A DNA stretch of 64,000 nucleotides, taken from Iris pallida (taxonomy: Eukaryota > Streptophyta > Magnoliopsida > Asparagales > Iridaceae). The notes below the pieces were generated by a model. It had not been told where the DNA came from. It worked only from the letters and a program-made list of their open reading frames with translations, and made no database searches. Of the stretch, positions 24,601 through 34,855 are shown in pieces (position 1 is the first letter of the stretch; the number at the start of each line of letters is the position of its first letter). The stretch lies in assembly GCA_029216955.1 (NCBI GenBank), contig JANAVB010029819.1, positions 34,378,051-34,442,050 of the forward strand, in the 5' to 3' direction. Both the position numbers and the translations under genes were made by a program.

Positions 24601-26445
24601 CCTGCATATCCCATTGATATAGCCCCACCTTTTAGACTTAGTTTAAAACCCCCATATGTTTATCCCTTGTTGCCTACATTAGAAGAATGTTCAGAATTGC
24701 ATGTTTTCATATCTTTTTATACTACCTTGAATATTGTGTGTTCAGACCCGAGTGTCCAGAGTATTGCACATGTTCCTTACAACCAGAACCCTAGCCTAGC
24801 TATAACCTATTTGTATATGTTATATATATTGTGCTTGAGGCCAGATTAGTTGGGTTGGCCTTGATATGGGTTATAGGCTATTTCCCATATATGACCTATA
24901 TGTCATATGATATATACATATGGGTTGTATCTTGATTTGGGGATATGTTCATGCATGAGTTACATAGAGATGTGGGTTAGATCGATGTATGTAGTGTAAT
25001 CTAATGTATTGGTGTATAGGCAATGTAGGCATGTATGAATGAATGTATAAATGTATAGAATGAAGGCATGAATGAATGAAAGTAAATACAAGTTGTATGT
25101 AAGGTGATGCAATGTTCTATGTTAACATAAATCCTATACTTACCTCGTGTACCCCTTACACTATGTCTCTACACATTGCTATGACACTATGTTGACACTA
25201 TCACTAATGACACTAGTTCACATTGAATGCAAGTTGCACTTGGCCCTTTTCCTATATGTTCACTCACCCCTTATCTCTCCATATATATGTTGTGTGTGAT
25301 TAGCTTAGCTTGGGTTGGCTTGTGCTTGTATTTGATTTCTAGACTAGGCTTGGTTAGGCCTAGTGACACTTGTTAGACTTGTTTGGGCTAGGACTTGACC
25401 TAGTTTGACTAGTGTAGTTGACTAGAGTTGACCAAGTGTTGACTTTAGTCTAGTTTGACTTAGACAGCATGCAGATGCATTGTAGATTACAATTATCATC
25501 CCCTGTATACATCTTGACTTGTGTTGCTCTAACTAGGAGTCAGGTACCTCATCTCGGATAATATATTTACTTCAGATATTCAGATACTAGGGGAGTACAT
25601 TCTCTGATCATTTCATAATTTGCTTAGAATTATATTCCTACTCTAGTTTACCTTATTTGATGCTGTCACGATATTATCACGGATTGGTACTATATGGATC
25701 CCTACATTGAAATGTTATCCCCCTCGGGAGCATCGGATACATCATGTCGTGTGTTTCATGTACATCGTGTATTCCTCGCTCTCATGTTATTCATGTTTAT
25801 CATGTGCTACATGCTCGTTCGTGCTCGCTTGTGTACTCTCATGTGCTATCATGTTCGATCGTGTTTCTCACGAATCTCATGTATAACCTATACTTTATGT
25901 GCACTCATTTATGAGCCTTCATGTGAATTTCATGTGAACCCATTTATGGGCCCCCATGTGAACTTCATGTGCACTCATGTATGAGCTCTCATGTATACTT
26001 CATGTGCACCCATTTATGGGCTTCATGTGAAAATCATTTACGTAACATAACTTGTCTCGATCCTTGTGTATTGATTGGGGGTATGGGGGAGTATAAATAG
26101 TCATGTGAACAATTCTAAAGTAGCATAGCCATGTACGCCTCTTTAATATAGCCATGTGCAAATCAAGCCGTCACATGTCGACTTTGTACTCTAAATCACT
26201 AGTCACTGGTAGCTCTCTACTTATAGTAGATATTTCTATTACAGTTTTCTCTCTGTTTACATCATGTACTTTCCTTCAGTTTCATGTATCGTACTCTCTT
26301 GCATGTTTATATTCTCTAACCTGTTATGATCTGCGTGAGATGTATTGTACTCGCTCCCGTCTTGACTGGACCTGTTGAAAATTTTACAAAAGATGATGAT
26401 GAACCCTGCACCCTTTACCTTGGAGCTTGCCTAGATGACACTCGC
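21695..26445 (+). repeat. 3' LTR of A, first part
   Basis: Begins TGTAACACCCAGTTTTCC and repeats 4439-7279 plus 17712-19630 without the C insertion; the empty C target is read across 24515-24530. TATA box TATATAA at 22265-22271, GTGTCC module 22612-23305, CA-rich segment 23970-24185. Ends at CTCGC (26441-26445), duplicated by D. Confidence 0.93.
25896..26034 (+). repeat. 35-bp tandem array of hairpin units in LTR A (copy 2)
   Basis: Dyads at 25904, 25939, 25974 and 26009, again exactly 35 bp apart and with the same alternation of arms as copy 1. Only the loop of the fourth unit differs (CT in copy 1, TT here); the arms are unchanged. Confidence 0.85.
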
Positions 26446-28908
26446 TGTCACGCCCCGACCCGGAATCACCAGAATCATCGTCCTCGCAGGGGGCGTGATG
26501 CCGTACGAGCCTGGAGTTGCGCTCGTGCAAGGCAAGATGACAAGTTCTCAAATGGTTATCTTTTGATTCGATATTTACAACAATAGGAAAACAGAGTATA
26601 CGAAATAATTCTCTTTATTGATATTCGAAACTGAGATTACAAAGGCTTTCGATAGCCTAACAATATATGCCAGATTGGCTACAACACTCAGGTTCTCTCT
26701 TGCCCACAAAGGATTTCACCGTTTCATACATCATGTCTTCTATATCTCGGCCGCATCAATCCAGCTGCATAGTCCGAGCGTCAATACGATAGCACGCTTC
26801 AATGCGCTTCGGCATTCCAAGCCTTAACACGTTCAAGCAACACTTTGCCGCGAGCAATCCATTCCCTGTACCCTGCATGAAGCTGGTGGGGGATCAGTAC
26901 GTTCGTCCTCGCATGTACTGAAGCAAAGATATTCTTTCCAAACCGACATTGTAATATTTATGTTGAATCATGCATCTTAGCTTATGATCTTGCTATGTTC
27001 TCCTTAGGGTCAATTTCATGGCATATTCGAAAGCGTAAAGCATGTTATCATAGCAAGCATGTTATCGAATCGAATAGGCAAGCAAGCATTCTCGTGTTTG
27101 ATTCGTGGCACGACTTACCAATATCGACGCACTCGCCCTTGTACCGACGCAAGGTGAATACGCCTATCTGATTTCCCTATCACGTTATAAGTGTCCTCTA
27201 TTCGGATCCATCCATGCAGGATATACGCATACCTTGCACTTCCAAACCCATCGCCCTTAACTATATGAAGGTCACTAGCTTGTCAAGCTAGAATAGACTT
27301 ATATTCGAAACATAAGACGATGTTAACTCCGTGCGGTTGCTAACCAACATCAGAGGCCATCGAAATAATCGTAGCAAGTTGCTTAACACATTCACCATAA
27401 GGTCGCTACCCTGTCTGGTCGAAGTGGAGCCAACAATACTCAAACGAATCCCTCCTAGGCCGAACGGTCCCAGCGCCCTGGCGCACCGCGTTCGAGGGAA
27501 ACCCATGCACGGGCTTTTATATCTTTAAGTCCATTTGACCATTTGACCATTTGGCCATGCAACGAATCTTATATTTCATACAACCAAGCAAGTTTGCTTA
27601 TCACTATTTCAATTGGCGCAACGCCCGAATGTCCTCAACGAACGCCCGTAGGCCGCGAACATTTCGAAGGGCACCATGCCGCATTACCATCTCGCATTTC
27701 TCCGTTAACTTTCTATGTTCTTACGTTTCATTCTTCGTTTCAATGTTTCAACGGCATCATGCCTCAACTCAATGCTCGTCAACCGAACGACCCGAAGGTC
27801 TCGAACACCTTTCGAGGCATTATGTCATATCCGACAGTTCCGCCACATTCATGCCATAACTGTATTCTTTCGCAACGAAGCCATCTTTTATTATCCCGTG
27901 CACGTAGGCACGTTCCGACCGTATTCCGATGTTCTATGACTTAGCATTCAATGTCCGTGGCTTGCGCGCTAGGGCGCTCGCCTATTGTCTTTCAATGTTC
28001 TAGCCGTTCTAACTCGTGCGCGAAGGCACGGTATGGTTCGTGCACTAAGGCACTCGCCGAGTACAGTTATCCCTTGTTATTGTGGCTTGCGCACCGAGGC
28101 GCTCACCATAGCGATATCTAATATTCCGTAGCGATTTGTGCATTTGATGCACGTTTTATTTCAATTGTACTAACTTAGTGTTCGACACACGTTATGATTT
28201 ACTTCCGATCGGACCACGCCCGTGGCGTCGATAGGTTAACTTTTAGCATATAATGATATATTTGACTTATCGAATGAAGGAGTAAAAAGAAGTCAATCCT
28301 CCCACCTTGAGTCGATACGCCTTTGTCGTTTCGCCGAGCCGATGCGCCTCGATTCCCTAACTTTGTTGCACGGCCACTCTCCTGACTTAGCCATTCGAGC
28401 ACTTCGTGCTTATTGAGTTTGTACGTCCAATTTGCCTTAGCGTGCCAACGCTTTCGTCCGTCGCAAGGCGACGATCTGCTTTTGCGGACCCCTTACTGAA
28501 TAAGGCAAAAGATCGACCTCTAACATTTCAGCGTAAACGTATAGCCTGCACATAAAACCAACTAAAATCATTACTTTCATCGATTTGGACTTGCGCCTTG
28601 ATCGATTCGATTTCTTAGAATCTTCGAGCCGTTTCAACGCACTTATCCTTCGGGGCAACGCGGCGCTTCGCATCGATTCACTCGATACATTCTTCGGGAC
28701 TAGGCAACTCTTCGCATCGACTTAGTTCGATGCGTTGCTCGGGACAACTTAACACTTGCATCGTTATTACTCGATGCGTTCCTCGGGTCAATACGTTTCT
28801 CGGGACAACATAACTTTCATATCGATTCGTATCGATACGCAATCGGGTCAACGCTACTCTTCGAGTCAACGACTCAGCATAATGCACCGTGCGGAGCGGA
28901 GCATTACA
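26446..28908 (+). mobile_element. element D: solo LTR (2,463 bp)
   Basis: Begins TGTCACGCCCCGACCCGG and ends GGAGCGGAGCATTACA, flanked by perfect CTCGC duplications at 26441-26445 and 28909-28913. TG...CA termini, a 5-bp duplication and no coding sequence identify a solo LTR left by recombination between the two LTRs of an element. TGTCACGCCCCGA is a common LTR start of plant gypsy elements, so that class is likely. The body has many 'gcgctcgcc' and 'gaaggcacg' motifs (27950-28100) and a hairpin array at the right end. Confidence 0.88.
28670..28875 (+). repeat. tandem hairpin array in solo LTR D
   Basis: Inverted repeats at 28670 (GCATCGA..TCGATAC, one mismatch), 28714-28733 (GCATCGA-cttagt-TCGATGC, perfect), 28758-28777 (GCATCG..CGATGC) and 28820-28837 (TATCGAT-tcgt-ATCGATA, perfect). 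The first three are 44 bp apart. Between them lies a repeated 'ctcgggacaact' type spacer. A further dyad GAGTC-aac-GACTC is at 28863-28875. Confidence 0.8.
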
Positions 28909-29299
28909 CTCGCGACCTGGACCCCTAGGGAGGTTCAGGCAGCTACTGAGGATGATACCTTGCATAGTGTAGATAGCTTAGACTGTCCTTCTTTTCATGT
29001 TTGGTTATTGTCTTTGATTTCAGAGTTTTATATTTTAGAGATGTTGAGACTGGTAGTGATTAACTTTGTTATTTCATTCTGTTGTACCTCAGTTGAGGAT
29101 TTCTTTATCTATTCTATCGTGCTGCATTCTACCTTAGATTGTGATTGAGTTGTACCTCTGTGTTGGCCTCATTTTAGAGAGTATTCATATTATGCTAGTT
29201 ATAGTTCATGACCTAGAATAACGTTCTACCGTCGACACTGCGGTGTAGGCAAGGCGCTGTTACGTACTCGTACCCTCACGGTGGGTGCGGGTCGTGAAA
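28909..29299 (+). repeat. 3' LTR of A, second part
   Basis: Starts with the second CTCGC copy and matches 19630-20022 to the LTR end GGGTCGTGAAA. The GAATT target duplication follows. Confidence 0.92.
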
Positions 29300-29304
29300 G
29301 AATT

Positions 29305-30840
29305 CATCTGGTACTTTATTTCTCTGTTTTCCTTATAAATTCTCCAATTTTGCTTATACTCTCTGAGTCATATTTTTTATCATTATTATGAGAGGAAGGA
29401 GTGACTGGGTTGAGTATGGGGATTGAATGTAGTTGTTGGGGTTAACCTAAGTGCAGGTGATGCAATAGTTGTGTGTAGTAATAAAGCATGGTTCTTGTTC
29501 TTTTTAAACTTCTTAGCCAATTGATTTGAATTATTGGTAGTAAAGTTGGGTTAGGAGGAACAGACCTAGCTCTGTACATTCACACGGAGTAGTGTCTGAG
29601 TTGTGTAACTATTTTTCTGGGCTTGTATTATTTTGCAAAACTGAAATGGTATTATTGGTGGGCTTAGTTGTAGTTTGTTGAATACAATATTATTTGGGTT
29701 TTGGTCGTGTGTGTGGCCTTCTATATTATGAGTTGTATTGAGATTTTTGATAAGCAATGTTGCTGAGAGGAGGATGGGCTAGACATGGTTGAGTTATGAT
29801 TGGGCTGCCTGTTAACAGACTATATGAGGAAGACAAATGCAGTAGTATTTAATAGTATTGGTCTGTGCTAGTGTTGTGGACTGTGAGCTGATATGCGGAT
29901 AGGCTCTAATTATAAATTTAGATGATTAATATTAACCAACTTGTATATATAACAGGAGGATTCCCAGCTCTACTACCCACACTTGATCACCCTGAGCAAG
30001 ACAAGTATACTCCTTGGACTTGTTCCTTTTCTCATGTCTTGTATATTCATTCCTGTATCACCTTGTTGACACGATGTATCACGGGATTGTCTTGTTTCAT
30101 GTTCTCTTGAGTTTACTTGTGTCTGGGAGAGGAAATACTACAGATGTGTGATCAAACCCATGTTACTATTAATACGAATAGCTTTGGCCCCGTATCGTGC
30201 ACGCAGGACCCATGCTGTACCATTTCATGTTCATTGAATCTACCTAAGCCGATCACACACTCTGGATGTATTTTATTATTGCACATTTCATGATTCAGGT
30301 TGTATTTCATGTTCAGGTTGTATTTCATGTTCAGGACTCATATCATGTTCCCTATTTTTACTTTCAGTATTCATATTCAGGATTCATGTCTTGTTCTCGT
30401 TTTTCGTACTTTATATATATTTCATGTTTCTTGTTTATACCATGATGTTCATGTTCATTTCCTTGGATATACTTAGCTCCGCTCCTGACTAGGATATGTT
30501 GCAGGTGCTTGCCGGATATTGTTCAATCCTATGGGCCAGAGCCCAGGATATTAGCTGAACAGGATGGAGACATGACTTAGCTTGAGGTTTCAGGTATAGA
30601 CTGTTTAGCTTTACTCCTAGATATTGTACATTTCATTCCTGATGACTAGTATAATTTTGATATACGAATTTGTGGATTATGGTGATCATTATGGGAACGT
30701 TTTATAGATGCTGTGATTGTATACATTCATGTTTATCTGGTTAGATTTCCCTAGCTTGGTACAGCTTATTTCGTCGTGTCTAACGACGAAGGCTGGGAGT
30801 ATCCGACTCGTGTCCAATTATTCAGGAGCGGGTCGTGACA
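29305..30840 (+). repeat. 5' LTR of B, second part
   Basis: Collinear with 36311-37385 up to the truncation point of the 3' LTR, then runs a further ~490 bp to the LTR end GGGTCGTGACA. Contains direct repeats of 'ggttgtatttcatgttca' at 30298-30335. Confidence 0.9.
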
Positions 30841-30848
30841 TATTTTTA

Positions 30849-30867
30849 GTGGTGGCCCATGCAGGTC
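30849..30867 (+). promoter_or_regulatory. putative primer-binding region of B
   Basis: GTGGTGGCCCATGCAGGTC, at the same distance from the LTR end as in A, where it is identical over 19 bases; C shares the inner 16. Confidence 0.45.
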
Positions 30868-31539
30868 TATCCTAATAGTACCTAAGTATTAGAGTACTAT
30901 TGGGGGGCTTGATTACACTAGGAAAACTTGATCACAGCATAGGAAAAATTCATAATAAAGGTATATCAGGTATATCAGGTATATTGATATCAATAAACAC
31001 TTGTTGTTTTTAGGTTTAAGACATTTTAACAGTTTTTTATTTTTCAGATAGTTCAAAAGCACGCAACACCGGAATAGTCGATCCATCTACACTTGAAGGT
31101 TTCGAGCTCACACTACCTTCTATCACTCTATTATCCCTATGGGTAGTACGTAGTTGACAGAGATGTTTGAAGAGTCCTTTGACACCCAGAAGGAGGATGC
31201 CATTCTTTTTTCAAGCCAGACTTGTGGATACACTCTCCGAGCCACGAAGGATTTCTGATTATTGGATTTTCCTGACACTGAGCACATAACTTGCACCGAG
31301 AAACAGATCGAGAACCTGGAGCCGCCACTGAAAATCATCCAAGTCCTTGAGGACCCGATTTCTCTGAAGATTGGAGCTAACAGCCAGGAGATTAAGAATG
31401 TAGTGCAGATAATGGAACAAGACAAAAAACTAAATCCCTGGAGAGACAAGAAGACTTATGACGGAAAAAACAACTACTATGGATCAGCAAAGCATCACCA
31501 CACTCAGACAGCGCCTCTTCAGCTACGTCAACAAATTTA

Positions 31540-31920
31540 TATGATTGCTATTTGTGCTTTCCATCGCCATCCAAACATCGCTTCGAGGAGTGCCACAAGA
31601 GGCTCGGACTCTATTTATACTGCAGAACTTTTGTCCACCGAATGAAGGATTGCTAGCAAGTTCGCGAATCACAATGGCCGAAGAGCAGCAGGATCTCAAC
31701 AGCCAGTACGCCAGTAGCCGTATATTCCTGCCAGAGCCCGGCATTTTAGCCCAGCGGGAGATTCAGATTCAGCCGACGATCAATTATATTTTCTACCGTC
31801 GCTAGGACACCACTTCGACGAGCGCCGTAAGAGACCGAGACTATGCTTGTTCTGCGGATCGCTTGTCCATCAAGTCAAGGATTGTCCGGAGACCGTTGAT
31901 CACACTGCCCAAGCATAAGT
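31540..31920 (+). pseudogene. Gag zinc-knuckle remnants of B, duplicated
   Basis: Two related segments about 230 bp apart each end in a nucleocapsid knuckle. The second (31844-31885) reads CLFCGSLVHQVKDC, a perfect CX2CX4HX4C. The first (31612-31653) reads YLYCRTFVHRMKDC: its first Cys codon is TAT, and it is followed by TAG. Both are preceded by a similar Arg-rich segment (ECHKRLGL and ERRKRPRL), so this looks like an internal duplication of the Gag C-terminus. The rest of Gag is not recognisable; an open stretch at 31262-31645 has no clear family. Confidence 0.65.
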
Positions 31921-32079
31921 ACGAGGAGCATCAGGACAACAGCAAAGGGACCCACCTCTCCCGATTTAGCAACCACATGGAGCACTGCCACAAGGACCAA
32001 CCTATGTCAGGACAGCTGAAGAAATTTAAGTGATTCCAGTCCCGAAGGAATACTGAAGACAGAGGGCTTCTTTTACATG

Positions 32080-33680
32080 GTCAGAGAAAACCATGTATCT
32101 AGATTTGCAATCCAGTCTTCCCTTAAATTCCTCTTAGCATCTAGATCCTTTCTTGAAACTTCTTGTTTCCTATTTTTGAAACCTTGATTGATATTTGAAA
32201 CTCTTATTTCGAGATATTGTTCATATTCGGTAAACTTGTTTCAGATCCACAACTTGATAATTGTTTGAAAATCCACTATTTGATATTGCTCGTATATTTC
32301 ATGATTTTGCTTTCTAGTGTTGGCTCATATTTGGAAATTTTGTTTCCTATATCAAACTTCGTGTCAATTGAGATTTTAATCGCTTCTCGAGGTTTTACTT
32401 CGAAACCTATTTTTCATTCGAAATTTGTTTAAGCTCCGTCCTATGCAGCACATTGTCGAGGATTCCTTTGAAGGTTTTCAAGATTTCGTTTCCTAATTCA
32501 GAATTGTGACCCATTCTTTATATGAGATTTGTTCTCCATTCATGACTTGATTTTCTATTCAAAAGTTGTTTGTCCATGACTTTGATTCGACCTTGTCTCC
32601 TAACCAAGATTTTGCTTGTTTTATGGACATTTTTCCTATTCGCTTATTGATATTTTGTTCGCTTTTCGAACTTTGTCCCTAATCAAATATTGTTGAACCT
32701 TCGCTTCTAATTAATGCTTGTTGTGATTCAGCCCATATTCGGGATATTGTATGAAGATCTTGTTTTCTATTTTAAGACTTTAATCAGTTCCTTATTGAGA
32801 TTCTATTTCCTATTCATTATTTTATTCGGGATTATTCTCTGTTCGCGGTTGTGTTGCAACCTTATTCGAGATTTTTCTTGTTTTCACAATTCATAACCTT
32901 ACTTCTTAATTGTCGATTGATACTCCTCCATTCACTCTTCATAATCTTGCTTCATATTCAAGATTCTACTCAAGATTTTACTTCCTATTCGCGGCCTTGT
33001 TGATATTGATTTTCTATCTAAGAATTGTTTTCTACTGAAATTTCTTTCAATGTACTGTTCGAGACTTTGTTGCCAATTGAGATTTTGTAATACTTTGATT
33101 CATGTACAAGGTTTCTGGTCTTCAATTTGAGACTTTGTCTTGTATCTGATATTTTGCTTCGATGCCACCTTTAAGATTTCGTTAACCTATCCAGGATTAC
33201 GTTCCAGATACGAAATCTTGTTACCATCCTAGATTTCATTTGAGATTTCGATTACTATTTGAACTTTGATTTCCTGTTCAAAATCTCCTTGTTTGCCTTT
33301 TGAACTCACTACTCTTTAATTGGACACCTTGTTTCTTCTTAGTACCTAATAAAACCTTGTTTTCTAACCGTTAGATAATCTCGCCATTATCATGATTGGA
33401 CTATCAAAATTTGTTTACATTCCTTGAAACCTTTTGAAATTCTTATGGATAAGGTTGAGAGACTATTCGGTGACCTACTGGGGCGTGGCAGTTGCACGCA
33501 GCAGTCATTATCTGGACTATGGATACTGAGGGTTCTCTGCAGCCAGCAGCGCACTGGCGAGGCAGGAACTCTAAGTTGAAGTGATTTCAGACATTCATTG
33601 GTTTTCGAGTATTGTCGAGAACTTGTCATATTCTTCATATCTTGATCTCTTAGGTTGTTTCGTCAATAATTGTTAGGAAA
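32080..33680 (+). other. AT-rich degenerate repeat filling the pol position of B
   Basis: About 1.6 kb of T-rich sequence made of loosely repeated phrases such as 'gattttgtttcctattcgag' and 'ttcgagactttgt', spaced at roughly 30-40 bp. It occupies the place where protease, RT and RNase H would be expected. No gene on either strand. Confidence 0.55.
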
Positions 33681-33689
33681 TGGATAAGG

Positions 33690-34735
33690 TTGACAGAATA
33701 TTCGATGACATTTACCGCGTACACCCGGTGGCAAAGACGTTATTTGGGTTATCGTGGACAGAGTGACAAAATCTGCTCACTTCATTCCGTTTAAGGTAGG
33801 GCTATCGACCGAGAACCTTGCAGACCTCTACATGCGACAGATCATACGGATTCACGGAGTGCCAGTGAGCATCGTCTCCGACACAGCCATTTCATATCAT
33901 ATTTTTAGAGGAGTCTACACTCGAGCTTGGGTTCACAGCTGAAGTTCAGCACGGATTATCATCCATAGACAGACGGACAGTCCGAGAGGACCATCCAGAC
34001 TTTGGAGGACATGCTGCGAGTTTACTCACTCGACTTCGGCGGATCAAGAAAGGATCATCTACATCTTGTAGAGTTTGCCTATAACAACAGTTATCAGGCT
34101 AGCATCGAGATGACACCGTTTGAGGTACTGTATGGACGGAGATGTTGCACACCCATATCTTGGGACAACGTGGGCGAGAGGACTTTGCTTGGGCCAGAGA
34201 TGGTACTAGACTCGGCCGAGAAGGTCAGATTGATCCGAAAGCGTCTCAGAGTTGCACAGGATCGCCAGAAACACTGGGCGGACAGTAGCAGACGGCCAAT
34301 GGAGTTTGCAGTTGGAGATAGAGTGTTCCTGAAGATCTTGCCGACCAGTGGCACTATTCGTTTCGACAGAGGCGGGAAGCTCAGTCCTAGATACATCGGA
34401 CCCTTTGATGTGACAGCGCAGATTACCGAGGTGGCGTATCGACTTACACTACCTGCTAGCTTGGAGGAAGTACACGACGTCTTCCACGTGTCCTAACTTC
34501 AACGATATATTCCAGATTGGAGCCATGTGTTGACTACTCAGAGTTGGAGGTGGGCCCCAGTTTAATCTATACGGAGCAGCCGATGGAGATTCTCGACCGC
34601 AGAGTGAAGCAACTGAGGAACCAGACGATTCCACTTGTCAGAATTATGTGGAGGCACCACTCTCCCGGAGATTCCACATGGAAGCGCGAGGACGAGATGA
34701 GGGAGCGCTATCCTAATCTATTCGCTTGATTGTAT
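33690..34735 (+). pseudogene. integrase core remnant and chromodomain of B
   Basis: Starts inside the catalytic core with DRVTKSAHFIPFKVGLS and RIHGVPVSIVSD (second acidic residue), is broken by small indels at 33880-33970, resumes with QTDGQSERTIQTLEDML and GPFDVTAQITEVAYRL, and ends with a chromodomain-like tail MEILDRRVKQLRNQTIPLVR to RYPNLFA. TAA at 34494 interrupts the FHVS-LQRYIPD block where relatives have Gln. The HHCC zinc domain and the first catalytic Asp segment are missing. The nearest relative in the window is C, of the same chromovirus type. Confidence 0.88.
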
Positions 34736-34819
34736 CTTGTCAATGCAAATTTCAAAATTCAATAAATAAATTAAGATTTGGACCAATCATTTTTATATTC
34801 TTCCTTGCTTGTTGATTTC

Positions 34820-34855
34820 AAATTTCGGGGACAAAATTTTTCTAAGGGGGAGATT
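34820..34855 (+). promoter_or_regulatory. pre-PPT motif and polypurine tract of B
   Basis: AATTTCGGGGACAAAATT (34821-34838) is the counterpart of the hairpin of A with one pairing lost; TAAGGGGGAGAT then leads into the 3' LTR. Confidence 0.75.

Larger units (their letters stand above)
4439..29299 (+). mobile_element. element A: non-autonomous LTR retrotransposon with 5.1-kb LTRs
   Basis: 5' LTR 4439-20022 is interrupted by C; internal region is 20023-21694; 3' LTR 21695-29299 is interrupted by D. Target duplication GAATT lies at 4434-4438 and 29300-29304. With inserts and one copy of each of their duplications removed, the LTRs are about 5,147 and 5,137 bp. LTR ends are TG...GTGACA at the left copy and TG...GTGAAA at the right, where a C has become A. 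The 1,672-bp internal region has no recognisable pol, so the element resembles a LARD (large retrotransposon derivative) that depends on a partner. The pre-PPT motif and the motif inside the 5' LTR match those of B and C. Confidence 0.9.

Noticed and set aside
27543..27944. 133-codon ORF in D
   Set aside because: No motif, overlapping frames of similar length, and it lies within a solo LTR.
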